A stretch of DNA of 32,116 bases from Parachlorella kessleri. Lineage: Eukaryota > Chlorophyta > Trebouxiophyceae > Chlorellales > Chlorellaceae. Positions within the stretch are counted from its first letter, which is position 1; the number at the start of each line of letters is the position of its first letter. The translations under genes were made by a program, and so were the position numbers. The stretch lies in assembly GCA_001598975.1 (NCBI GenBank), contig BBXU01003152.1:1-32116 (forward strand), written 5' to 3'. The notes under the pieces were generated by a model. That model was not told the DNA's origin. It made no database searches and was given only the letters and a program-made list of their open reading frames with translations. Of this stretch, positions 13,052-20,416 are shown one piece after another.

Positions 13052-13180
13052 GTGTTATTATTAGCTAAATTACCGGAAGCATATGCTCCGTTTGACCCCA
13101 TCGTGGATGTATTACCGGTTATCCCAGTACTATTCTTATTATTAGCTTTTGTGTGGCAAGCAGCAGTAAGTTTTCGTTAA
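13052..13180 (+). CDS. psbK: Photosystem II protein K, GTG start
   Basis: Small one-helix photosystem II subunit at the periphery near CP43, needed for PSII stability. The reading frame gives 42 residues, with the mature start [20 protein letters not shown] and the end [12 protein letters not shown] both diagnostic. No ATG is available in frame. The only plausible initiator is GTG at 13052, placed 6 nt after a strong GGAGG (13041-13045), so a non-AUG start is supported. The short presequence (VLLLA) is removed in the mature protein in known cases. It heads a plus-strand group with psb30 and psaM. RNA editing of GTG is less likely in a green alga. Confidence 0.93.
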   Translation: MLLLAKLPEAYAPFDPIVDVLPVIPVLFLLLAFVWQAAVSFR

Positions 13181-13702
13181 TTTAATTTGTTAAAAGTATT
13201 GCTTATTCCACAAATAAAGCCAAACTTTTACAAATCATTGTTGTAAATACAATCGTATTTTATACAAAAGTACTCTATTTCACAAACATAGTTTGTGGAA
13301 AGACAAAAACAAAAACTTTTTGTTTTGCATTTGTTGTTTTTTCATTTTTGTTTCTTTTCCAACAACTCTGTTGTTAGAACGCTAGTTGCTACTCTAAAAA
13401 TATCGTTTGGTCCCAAAAACAAAGTTGGTTTCTTTTTTAAAAAACTCAGTTTTTTAAACCAATGACATTTTTGGAAAAAGAAACAAAGCAATAGCGTTTG
13501 TTGCTTTAACTGCTTCCACATTGGTGGAAGAGACGCAAGTTGCTTACGTTTTTCCGTAGGGAGATTTAGCTGTTTACATTAACATGTAACTACTAACAGT
13601 GTTTTTAGAAACTAAAATAGAAAGGAAAAGACTACAAAATAAAATGCATAAATAACACACAAAAATATCGTATTTAAAACCTGCGACACGAAAAACTAAA
13701 TT
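13181..13702. repeat. psbK-psb30 spacer with dispersed repeats
   Basis: 522 nt without a gene. TTCCAAAAA/TTTTTGGAA-type modules occur at about 13330-13490. A perfect 18-nt palindrome-like module CTTCCACATTGGTGGAAG sits at 13513-13530 and runs into GACGCAAGTTGCT (13532-13544). Near-copies of both modules occur inside tilS at 16086-16103 and 16436-16452, so this spacer shares repeat units with that gene. Confidence 0.7.
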
Positions 13703-13804
13703 ATGAATTTAGAAATTGTTTTACAATTAACTGCTTTACTCTTTATAGTTGCGGCTGGACCACTTGTAATTGTATTACTAGCCAGTCGTGGAGGAAACCT
13801 CTAA
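13703..13804 (+). CDS. psb30: Photosystem II protein Psb30 (Ycf12)
   Basis: A 33-residue single-helix peptide ([20 protein letters not shown], then [13 protein letters not shown]) matching Psb30/Ycf12, a peripheral photosystem II subunit near PsbJ and PsbK that helps stabilise the complex. The size and the C-terminal ASRGGNL are diagnostic. No strong Shine-Dalgarno is seen. It is followed 27 nt later by psaM, and the two are probably on one transcript. Confidence 0.95.
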   Translation: MNLEIVLQLTALLFIVAAGPLVIVLLASRGGNL

Positions 13805-13831
13805 TTTCAGCAAAATTATTTAAAACTAGTT

Positions 13832-13927
13832 ATGCCTATCGCTGATTATCAAGTTTTCATTGCATTATTTTTAGCATTGGCCACTGCTATCATTGCTACA
13901 CGTCTTGGAGTAGCTCTTTATAAATAG
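13832..13927 (+). CDS. psaM: Photosystem I subunit M
   Basis: A 31-residue one-helix peptide ([20 protein letters not shown], then [11 protein letters not shown]) matching PsaM, a small photosystem I subunit found in cyanobacteria and in algal and some land plant plastids, where it helps pigment binding and trimer contacts. The ALFLALATA helix and the RLGxxLYK end are typical. Cotranscription with psb30 is likely from the 27-nt gap. A GC-rich hairpin follows 6 nt past the stop. Confidence 0.96.
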   Translation: MPIADYQVFIALFLALATAIIATRLGVALYK

Positions 13928-13933
13928 TGGAAT

Positions 13934-13959
13934 ACCAGGTAGGCTAACACCTACCTGGT
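13934..13959 (+). terminator. psaM 3' hairpin
   Basis: A perfect 10-bp stem ACCAGGTAGG/CCTACCTGGT with a 6-nt loop lies 6 nt past the psaM stop. It is the most GC-rich stem in the neighbourhood but lacks a T-run. It most likely defines the mRNA 3' end of psbK-psb30-psaM. It contains the CCAGGT/ACCTGG module of the dispersed repeats. Confidence 0.7.
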
Positions 13960-14201
13960 GACTATCTTTGCAAAAATAAAAATCCTTTCTTTTTGTTGTC
14001 TTGGTTACTTTTTTCTTTTTTTCTTTTAACCCTTTTTTCCTTTTTAACTCTGTTAAAAAGAAAAATACAAACAAAAAAAGTTAAAACAAAAAAAAATAAA
14101 AGAAAGTGAATAAATTTAATATATCCTCAATAAAATATCAACAGCAAAAATAAAAAATAGACAAAAAATAAAAATTTCTGTTATATTGAACATAATATTA
14201 T

Positions 14202-14273
14202 TGGGGTATCGCCAAGTGGTAAGGCTGCGGGTTTTGATCCCGCCACTCGGAGGTTCGAATCCTTCTACCCCAG
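14202..14273 (+). tRNA. trnQ-UUG: tRNA-Gln (anticodon UUG)
   Basis: A 72-nt cloverleaf with acceptor arms TGGGGTA/TACCCCA, anticodon stem GCGGG/CCCGC around loop TTTTGAT (anticodon TTG), and T loop TTCGAAT. In plastids a glutamyl-tRNA(Gln) amidation route normally charges it. No CCA is encoded and there is no intron. Confidence 0.96.
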
Positions 14274-14468
14274 TAAAAAAATCATGACTCTTTTACTTTT
14301 TTTTAGAAACAAATTTAAAGTTTAATTTATTTAAATAGTTGTTATTTCCTTTCCATTTGTTTATTTCAGGGTTTTAGTTCCTTTTCCAAAAACTGGAAAA
14401 GAAAACATAAATAAAAAAATTAAATTTTTGTAACAACAAGTAGTCTTTTTGCTTTTGCAAAAACTTCT

Positions 14469-14675
14469 TTAAAAATAACTTATTAAAAAAGTTAAAATAA
14501 GAAATGCAAAAATTAAAAACCATGTAGTAATTTTTAAAAAAGATTTAGCTTCAGCATAACTGGTAAATAATCCTGTTTCTGTAAATTTTTTTAATACAAT
14601 ATTTTCCGTTGAAGTTTGTGGGGCAATTAACACAATAATTAAAATTCCAGTGAAAAATTGAAAAAATTTTAACAT
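14469..14675 (-). CDS. ycf47: Ycf47 (SecG-like membrane protein)
   Basis: A 68-residue protein from the ATG at 14675 (MLKFFQFFTGILIIVLIAPQ). A TTG 21 nt upstream would extend it but is unlikely to be used. Two hydrophobic segments (about residues 3-18 and 47-66) flank a polar loop with ENIVLKKFTETGLFTSYAEAKSF-like sequence, the pattern of Ycf47, which is related to the SecG subunit of the protein translocase. It would sit in the thylakoid membrane beside SecY/SecE. It is encoded opposite to trnQ and trnF. The family call comes from motif recognition and the function of plastid Ycf47 is inferred from its SecG similarity. Confidence 0.85.
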   Translation of the reverse strand: MLKFFQFFTGILIIVLIAPQTSTENIVLKKFTETGLFTSYAEAKSFLKITTWFLIFAFLILTFLISYF

Positions 14676-14877
14676 AAATTTGTCTTTTTTAATCAAATTA
14701 TATTTTTAGTTCGAAATAACGAATTCGTTTCTCTATAAAATTAAAAACAAAAGTTTTTTAATTTTTATAATTTTAAAACTAACTATATTAATAGTTATAC
14801 AATCGAGTTGATCTATTGAACCAATATGTTGTCAAATTAAAAAAAATTCGATATAATTAAATTGAAATTTTCTATTT

Positions 14878-14882
14878 GCCGG

Positions 14883-14919
<37 letters not shown>

Positions 14920-14950
14920 CGTGTCACCAGTTCAAGTCTGGTTCCTGGCA
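14878..14950 (+). tRNA. trnF-GAA: tRNA-Phe (anticodon GAA)
   Basis: A 73-nt cloverleaf with acceptor arms GCCGGGA/TCCTGGC (one G-T pair), D arm GCTC...GAGC, anticodon loop CTGAAAA-type with anticodon GAA between AGGA/TCCT arms, and T loop TTCAAGT. No CCA is encoded and there is no intron. Confidence 0.96.
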
Positions 14951-15491
14951 GTTAAAAATAAAAAATAACTCTATTATTCTAATTTTATTGTTTTTATAAA
15001 AACCTAGTAGGTTAGCTAGGCTAAAGCGTAAGCAAGTTGCGTCCTGAACATTGTCACTTTCTGTTTCCTTTTCCAGTTTTTTTGCGTTTTCCTTTTCATG
15101 TTATTTTTCCTTTTTCAAAAAAGAAAAGGATCCCAAACCTCCAATAACTGGAAGCACCAAAGTTGGTTCAAAAACCTTGGTTTTTGAAAAAGGAACCAAT
15201 TTCTTTTATTCCAAGTTTTCAACCTGGAAACATAAAAGGAAAATAAATTATAAAAACTCCATTTATTTTTACATCGTAAAAATAAACACGCTGCGCTCCT
15301 TAGAAAAGGAACAAATTGGATTTTTAGAATCAAATATTACAATCAAAAAGTATTTCATTTTTAGAAATCATCAAAATAAAAAAAGAAACGAATAATTTTT
15401 TTTATAAATCATTATATTTATTAATATATGTTATTCGATTTTCTTATTAGATAGTACTTTGATATATTCTATCAAAAAAAAATAATTATTT
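14951..15491. repeat. trnF-tilS spacer with dispersed repeats
   Basis: 541 nt holding no convincing gene. It carries GC-richer tags (about 15010-15045 and 15288-15300), a GGTTCAAAAACCTTGG...TTTTTGAAAAAGGAACC copy at about 15160-15200, and a CCAAGTTTTCAACCTGG copy at about 15210-15226. An open frame across 15051-15395 is made of these repeats and is not considered a gene. Confidence 0.65.
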
Positions 15492-16998
15492 ATGAAAAAA
15501 ATTATTTCTGAAATTAACAAAAATTTATTACAAAAAACTAAAATAAATCCTCACGATATTTGTATTTGCGGGTTTTCTGGAGGACAAGATTCTGTTTTAT
15601 TGTTTATAATTTTATTACATTTAAAAAAACAATGGAATATACAAATTCAAGCTTTACATTTTCATCATTTTTGGCAAGAAAAAAATTTTTTTTCGACATA
15701 TCAAGTTTGGAAGTTAAATTTTGTTTTTAAAATACCCTTTTATCTTATTACTTCTGAAATTTTTTTAGAGACTGAAAAAACAGCAAGACATTGGCGTCAA
15801 AAAGGTTTAGAAAGAATCAGCAATCTTGAAAAATCTAATAAAATTTTAACTGGTCATACAGCAAGTGATCGTATTGAAACAGCACTTTGGCATTTAATTC
15901 GAGGTACAAGTCCCCAAGGATTTATCAGTTTAAAATGGCAAACAACTTTACTAACTGAAACTCAATTTTTTACTTTTCCAAAATTTTTTAATTCATTTCA
16001 AAATAAAAAAAATCAAATAAAACTCCGAATGCTAAAGCGTCAGCGATTTATGTCCCGAATGCTATCGCGTCCGAGACTTGCGTCCCTTCCACATTAGTGA
16101 AAGCAGCTAAAGCACCAAACGCTGTTGCGTTATCAAGTAGAGTTCCTATTAGATCTTTTTGTGTAAATTTAAAAAATATTTATTACAATCAATTTACAAA
16201 ATTAAAAATAAAATCTATTTATAAAAAACAAAAAACAAAAAAACATTAAAAAGTAGTGTTGTTGTTTTTCGTTTTCCAAAAACTTTGTTGGTTTCCTTTT
16301 CTTTTTCGAAAAACTGGGTTGGTTCCAAAAACAGTGTTTTTGGAAAAGGAACCAATGAATTTTTGCAGAAACAAAAGGAAAAGCAAAAGGAAAAAAAATG
16401 TGTTTTATTAAAAAAATATCAAAAAAACAATATCCAAGAGACGCAAGTTGCTAATGCAACAACGTTAGGGGTTTCTTTTTTATTTTTTAATTATCATATA
16501 TTAAATACCATTTTATTGAAAAAACAACAAAGAATTTATTGTTTTTTGAATTTTAATTTTGTTTTTTATAAAAAAGATCTTTTACGACCACTATTAGCTT
16601 TACATAGAAATGACATTATATTTTTTTCAAAAAAATATCTATTACCTATTGTTTGTGATCCAAGTAATGAAAAACTTCGATGGTCACGTAATAGAATTAG
16701 ACACCAATTATTTCCATTATTAAGAATTTTTTTTAATCCAAATACTGAATATCTTTTAAGTAATTATTTAGAAATAAGCATTGAAGAACAAAAATATATA
16801 GAATATTTAATTCAAAAAATAATAAAATATTGGTTAAAAAAATATAAAAATGATTCTGATATTAAAAGTCAATTACAATTTTTTCCAAAAGCAATTCAAA
16901 GACGTTTATTAGAAAAAATATTTCAATTTTATACACAATTGCAACCAACTTTATTGCAAATTGAATTATTAAGAATAAATATTAACAAAAATTTTTAA
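15492..16998 (+). CDS. tilS: tRNA(Ile)-lysidine synthase, interrupted by two apparent frame changes
   Basis: TilS converts C34 of tRNA-Ile(CAU) to lysidine so that it reads AUA. The N-terminal ATP-pyrophosphatase domain is clear: SGGQDS (residues 29-34), then TGHTASDRIETALWHLIRGTSPQGF near residue 120-145. The C-terminal half, from about 16560, has LLRPLLALHRNDI, CDPSNEKLRWSRNRIRHQLFPLL. The two halves are in different frames. The first frame stops at 16095-16097. A second frame is open from 16007 to its stop at 16247-16249 and encodes a plausible link. The third frame is open from 16225 to the TAA at 16996-16998. Both changes need one extra base and both overlap windows contain poly-A runs (A8 at 16005-16012, several runs at 16223-16243). 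The middle is made of dispersed repeats. It may be a recent pseudogene, a slippage-rescued gene, or carry sequencing errors. Confidence 0.8.
16309..16355 (+). repeat. 47-bp dispersed repeat copy inside tilS
   Basis: These 47 nt match 17581-17627 exactly. The unit contains the palindromic core GGTTCCAAAAAC...GTTTTTGGAAAAGGAACC. In the third tilS frame it encodes NWVGSKNSVFGKGTN, a peptide also seen in altered form in accD and chlB. Confidence 0.9.
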
Positions 16999-17222
16999 TT
17001 ATGTAACTAAAATAACAAAAATTAATTTTTTTTTCTACAATTTTTTTACATTAATTTTTAGTTTCATTTTTTTACTTTGTAAATAAAAATTAATGTCTGG
17101 CCAAAAAGATTTGGAAACAAACTTTTATTCCAGTTAATTTTTGGAAAATTAACATAAACTAACAATAACTGAAACGTCACATAATGTTAATAAAAATAAA
17201 TTAAAATTGCCATTAATTATTT

Positions 17223-17294
17223 TGGGAAACCCGGGACTCGAACCCGGAACTAATCGGTTAAAAGCCGAGTACTCTACCATTGAGTTAGTTACCC
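17223..17294 (-). tRNA. trnK-UUU: tRNA-Lys (anticodon UUU)
   Basis: A 72-nt cloverleaf on the minus strand: acceptor arms GGGTAAC/GTTTCCC with one T-T mismatch, D arm ACTC...GAGT, anticodon loop CTTTTAA (anticodon TTT), and T loop TTCGAGT in a GC-rich stem CCGGG/CCCGG. No intron and therefore no matK, unlike streptophytes. No CCA is encoded. Confidence 0.94.
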
Positions 17295-17580
17295 TTAAAT
17301 TAAGTTTAACTTATAATTGATTTATTTTGCAAGTATATTTTAATAGAATTTTTTTTTGTTTTTTAAACAAATTTTTTCGAAAAACTTTGTTAATTACTTA
17401 CGCAAAAGTGTAAATAGCTTTTTTTGGTTAGGAATTAATAAAGTTAATTAAGATGATCTCATATAAGTGAATAGCTATCTAAAAACATAGTTTGTTCTTT
17501 TCTTTTTACTTTTCTGTTTCCTTTTCCAGGTTTTCAACCTGGAATCGATTTTAGTTTCCTTTTGTTTCCTTTTCTTTTCC

Positions 17581-17627
17581 AAAAACTGGGTTGGTTCCAA
17601 AAACAGTGTTTTTGGAAAAGGAACCAA
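17581..17627. repeat. 47-bp dispersed repeat copy between trnK and psbZ
   Basis: Exact copy of 16309-16355. It lies in the 17295-17779 spacer, which otherwise holds a CCAGGTTTTCAACCTGG palindrome (about 17526-17542) and the psbZ 3' hairpin. No gene is seen in that spacer. Confidence 0.9.
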
Positions 17628-17715
17628 ACTATGTTTTTTGAATCAACTTTGTTTTTGGAAAAAGAAAATAACTTTGTTGGCTCTGTTCTCATTTCTTTTA
17701 CTTTTCCAAAAAAAA

Positions 17716-17758
17716 TTGTTGCTATTTATTATTAAAAAAAAATAATAAATAGCAACAA
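17716..17758 (-). terminator. psbZ 3' stem-loop
   Basis: Perfect 18-bp arms (TTGTTGCTATTTATTATT and its complement) enclose a 7-nt A-rich loop, 22 nt past the psbZ stop codon. A likely 3'-end determinant of the psbZ mRNA. Confidence 0.65.
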
Positions 17759-17779
17759 TGCTGACAAAAGTCAATGAAA

Positions 17780-17968
17780 TTATACAACAAAAGAATTTAG
17801 AATACCTACTGTAAAAACAAGAAGGAACCACAAACCAATTCCTGAAAAAACAGTACGTTTATTTTCAACCCAACCTTCAGGTGTAGCTAAAGCAACAGGT
17901 ACACCAATAACTAAAAGAAAAGATACCACAATTAACGCAAATAAAGCTAATTGAAAAATTAAAAGCAT
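17780..17968 (-). CDS. psbZ: Photosystem II protein Z (Ycf9)
   Basis: A 62-residue protein with two membrane helices (about residues 3-24 and 40-60) separated by the stromal or lumenal loop [15 protein letters not shown], which is diagnostic. PsbZ sits at the photosystem II periphery near CP43 and affects antenna association and supercomplex formation. It is full length. A 60-bp perfect palindrome lies in its 5' untranslated region (17996-18055), and a stem-loop follows its stop. Confidence 0.97.
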   Translation of the reverse strand: MLLIFQLALFALIVVSFLLVIGVPVALATPEGWVENKRTVFSGIGLWFLLVFTVGILNSFVV

Positions 17969-17995
17969 AGCTTTGGTTTCCTTAAAACTGTGTTC

Positions 17996-18055
17996 TTTTT
18001 TCTTCTATTTTTGGTTTTTTCTTAATTAAGAAAAAACCAAAAATAGAAGAAAAAA
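17996..18055. repeat. 60-nt perfect palindrome upstream of psbZ
   Basis: Every base from 17996 to 18025 pairs with 18026 to 18055; the centre is CTTAATTAAG. It starts 28 nt before the psbZ ATG, so it would lie in the 5' leader or over the promoter. It could fold as a hairpin in RNA or a cruciform in DNA. Confidence 0.85.
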
Positions 18056-18165
18056 ACCATTGTGTATAGTATTTTACTACTTTTAGTATAACTTATGATA
18101 AAATAATAACAATGTTATTTTCAAATTGTTTTAGTATTTTTTCAATTTCAAAAATTACAATTATC

Positions 18166-18194
18166 TTGACAATATTTAAAGTTTCTTATATTCT
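18166..18194 (+). promoter_or_regulatory. Bacterial-type promoter before trnG
   Basis: TTGACA (18166-18171), a 17-nt spacer, and TATTCT (18189-18194), ending 19 nt before the 5' end of trnG(UCC). It is a near-consensus sigma70-type promoter as used by the plastid-encoded RNA polymerase. Confidence 0.65.
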
Positions 18195-18213
18195 AAGATA
18201 TGGCTTCTATTAA

Positions 18214-18284
18214 GCGGATATTGCATAGTGGTAGTGCCCTTGCCTTCCAAGCAAGAGGTGCGGGTTCGATTCCCGCTATCCGCT
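18214..18284 (+). tRNA. trnG-UCC: tRNA-Gly (anticodon UCC)
   Basis: A 71-nt cloverleaf with acceptor arms GCGGATA/TATCCGC, anticodon loop CTTCCAA between CTTGC/GCAAG (anticodon TCC) and T loop TTCGATT. No intron, whereas streptophyte trnG-UCC is split. The discriminator T at 18284 is followed by a genomic CCA (18285-18287), unusual for a plastid tRNA and possibly chance. Confidence 0.95.
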
Positions 18285-18388
18285 CCAGTAAAACGTTATT
18301 TACACAATTCATTAATTTGTTTTCACAATTTTAGTTATATTTTATTTTTAATAAAATATACTTTTTAAAAAATCTAAAAATAGAATCT

Positions 18389-18461
18389 GGCGGCCATAGC
18401 CAAGTGGTAAGGCAGTGGATTGTGACTCCACCATTCGCGGGTTCAAACCCCGTTGGTCGCC
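18389..18461 (+). tRNA. trnH-GUG: tRNA-His (anticodon GUG)
   Basis: A cloverleaf with acceptor arms GCGGCCA/TGGTCGC plus the extra G at position -1 (18389) that can pair with C73 (18461), the hallmark of histidine tRNAs. The anticodon loop is TTGTGAC (anticodon GTG) and the T loop TTCAAAC. It is 105 nt after trnG on the same strand and may share its promoter. Confidence 0.95.
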
Positions 18462-19310
18462 CATTAGAAAAACCAATCTTAAAGGTTCAAATCAAAAAAT
18501 TCTAGTACTTATTAAAAATACTTTCATATTTTTATTATTTAGTAACTAATTTTATTATTTTATCTATGTGAAATCTACCAATTCATGAGTATGTATAGGT
18601 TGTTTTAAAGAAAGTTAGAAAATAAATAAAATTAATTATAAATTTTTCAAATATCCCAAATCAAAGTACTTAATTAATAGTTTTTTATAATAATCAAATA
18701 TTTTGATTATTAAACAAAAATAAATATATTTAACACTTCCTATATAAAAAGTACCTTCTATCCACTTAGATGTTATAAACTAGTTAAATTTTTGGGAAAT
18801 TTTTCTAGTTAAATAAAATCATTACTTAAAAGTTTTCAACACAAGCTGATCTCATTTCCTTTATTTTTTTTAATTTTTTTTACTTTCATTTTTTAACTTG
18901 TAAAAAAATGAAAGTAAAAAGAATTAAAAGCTATTAGTTGAAATTATTGAAACATAATTAGCAAAACCTTGTTGACTATTGTACATTTTATTAAATATTA
19001 AAAAAAATCATTTTTGTGAACTATAAAATTTCATACAACAAAAAAAAAGCATAATTTTTATTTGTTTTTTGTTATATTGATTTTATAGTTTTTTATTTAT
19101 TAAATAAATAAAAACTAAAAGAAACAATTTAGAAAACTTGATACGATTTCAGTAACTAGTTATACTAAAAAAAGAAAGAATTTAAAAGGTTTTTTTAACA
19201 AAAATAAAAAGTTAATTATTTTTATTTCTTTTTTTCTTTTTTAATAAAAAAAAGAAAAAAGAACCGTTAAGAAAATTTTTCCTTGAAATACTATATAAGG
19301 AGTGTTAAGC
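18462..19310. other. Long AT-rich spacer upstream of psbE
   Basis: About 850 nt with no recognisable gene on either strand. It holds a stem-loop at about 18877-18924 (arms around TTTTTACTTTCATTTTTTA), a T/A-rich hairpin at about 19220-19262 just before the psbE ribosome-binding site, and the psbE promoter listed separately. Dispersed CCAGGT-type repeats are absent here, unlike most other spacers. Confidence 0.6.
19138..19166 (+). promoter_or_regulatory. Candidate psbE-operon promoter
   Basis: TTGATA (19138-19143), a 17-nt spacer, then TATACT (19161-19166), about 145 nt before the psbE ATG. This is a good match to a plastid sigma70-type promoter. The T-rich/A-rich hairpin at about 19220-19262 would lie in the leader. 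Confidence 0.55.
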
Positions 19311-19562
19311 ATGTCTGGTGCTACAGGAGAACGCCCTTTTTCTGATATTTTAACCAGTATTCGTTACTGGGTTATTCACAGCATTACAATTCCATCATTA
19401 TTTATCGCTGGTTGGTTGTTTGTGAGTACAGGTCTTGCTTATGACGTTTTTGGAAGTCCAAGACCAAATGAATATTTTACTGAAGATCGTCAAGAAGCTC
19501 CGCTTATTACCGATCGTTTCAATGCCTTGGAACAAGTGAAAAAATTATCTGAAGTAAATTAA
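19311..19562 (+). CDS. psbE: Cytochrome b559 alpha subunit
   Basis: An 83-residue photosystem II core subunit; with PsbF it binds the cytochrome b559 heme through one histidine each. The ATG at 19311 ([20 protein letters not shown]) is chosen over a GTG three codons upstream because it gives the standard length and follows AAGGAG (19297-19302) at about 8 nt. His23 in the helix start [12 protein letters not shown] is the heme ligand. It is the first gene of the psbE-psbF-psbL-psbJ cluster, and psbF begins 12 nt after its stop. Confidence 0.98.
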   Translation: MSGATGERPFSDILTSIRYWVIHSITIPSLFIAGWLFVSTGLAYDVFGSPRPNEYFTEDRQEAPLITDRFNALEQVKKLSEVN

Positions 19563-19700
<138 letters not shown>

Positions 19701-19718
19701 AAGCAAGGTTAGATTATT

Positions 19719-19835
19719 ATGGCAAAACCCAATCCCAATAAACAAACTGTAGAATTAAATCGTACCAGTTTATACTGGGGACTTTTATTAATTTTTGTGT
19801 TGGCGGTTTTATTCTCAAGTTATATTTTTAATTAA
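19719..19835 (+). CDS. psbL: Photosystem II protein L
   Basis: A 38-residue one-helix subunit ([20 protein letters not shown], then [18 protein letters not shown]) located near QA and important for PSII dimers and correct acceptor-side function. It starts with a genomic ATG, so the ACG-to-AUG editing known from some land plants is not needed. A stem-loop follows, and psbJ comes only after a 452-nt gap. Confidence 0.98.
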
Positions 19836-19838
19836 TAA

Positions 19839-19894
19839 CCGTCGGTGCTTTTTTAGTTGTTCTTTTTTAAAGAAACAAAAAAAAGCAATGACGG
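19839..19894 (+). terminator. psbL 3' stem-loop
   Basis: CCGTC (19839-19843) pairs with GACGG (19890-19894), extended by TGCTTTTTT with AAAAAAGCA after a small internal mismatch. It starts 4 nt past the psbL stop and could end or protect a psbE-psbF-psbL transcript before psbJ. Confidence 0.55.
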
Positions 19895-20287
19895 AAAAAA
19901 TTTTGTTATCAACAATTTTTCTTTTTCTATTATTTTTTCTTAAAAAAATAAAAAGAAATAAAAATATTATTTAATTTTTGATGACTCAGTTTTTATTTAT
20001 CTCTAAATAAAAACTTTTTGTTTTTATCTTTTTGTTTCTGCTTCCATTTCTCTTTCCGATTTCTGTAATTTTGTTGGTTCCAAAAACAAAAAAAGAACTG
20101 GAAAAGGAAGAAATTCCTTTTTTAGAAAAGGGAAGGGAACAAACTGGGTTTTTGAAACCAAATTACTTAATAACTAGTTATTTATAACTAATTAAATAAC
20201 AAATAAAAACCAATATATTGCATTTTTACTTGATAAAAATGTACTAATAAACAAAATACCAATACCTTATATCAAGGAGATTTATCT
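19895..20287. repeat. psbL-psbJ spacer with dispersed repeats
   Basis: No gene is seen. GGTTCCAAAAACAAAAAAAG and AGAACTGGAAAAGGAA modules lie at about 20075-20130. The region ends with a strong AAGGAG Shine-Dalgarno (20274-20279), 8 nt before the psbJ ATG. The cluster is normally compact, so the spacer looks enlarged by repeat insertion. Confidence 0.6.
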
Positions 20288-20416
20288 ATGTCCAATACAG
20301 GAACAACCGGTCGTATTCCTTTATGGCTCGTTGGAACCGTTGCAGGGACAGCGGTCATTACTTTAGTAGGTATTTTTTTCTATGGTGCCTATGTAGGCTT
20401 AGGCTCTTCATTATAA
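20288..20416 (+). CDS. psbJ: Photosystem II protein J
   Basis: A 42-residue one-helix subunit ([20 protein letters not shown], then [22 protein letters not shown]) near cytochrome b559 and the plastoquinone channel, needed for efficient PSII assembly. The [11 protein letters not shown] and [11 protein letters not shown] motifs are diagnostic. An AAGGAG ribosome-binding site lies 8 nt upstream. It keeps its order after psbL but stands 452 nt away behind a hairpin, so it may have its own promoter. Confidence 0.97.
   Translation: MSNTGTTGRIPLWLVGTVAGTAVITLVGIFFYGAYVGLGSSL

Noticed and set aside
13871..14074. Minus-strand 67-codon ORF overlapping psaM.
   Set aside because: Antisense shadow of psaM plus a Lys/Thr-rich low-complexity tail.
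15051..15395. 114-codon plus-strand ORF upstream of tilS, with GSKTLVFEKGTN-like residues.
   Set aside because: It starts at an alternative codon and consists of low-complexity sequence and the dispersed repeat. No conserved domain is seen; the shared peptide comes from the repeat itself.
17223..17294. Possible intron and matK in trnK, or introns in trnG, trnV and trnL.
   Set aside because: All these tRNAs fold as continuous cloverleafs of 71-81 nt.
17643..17831. Minus-strand 62-codon ORF overlapping the 3' end of psbZ.
   Set aside because: Out-of-frame shadow of psbZ and its 3' hairpin; psbZ itself explains the region.
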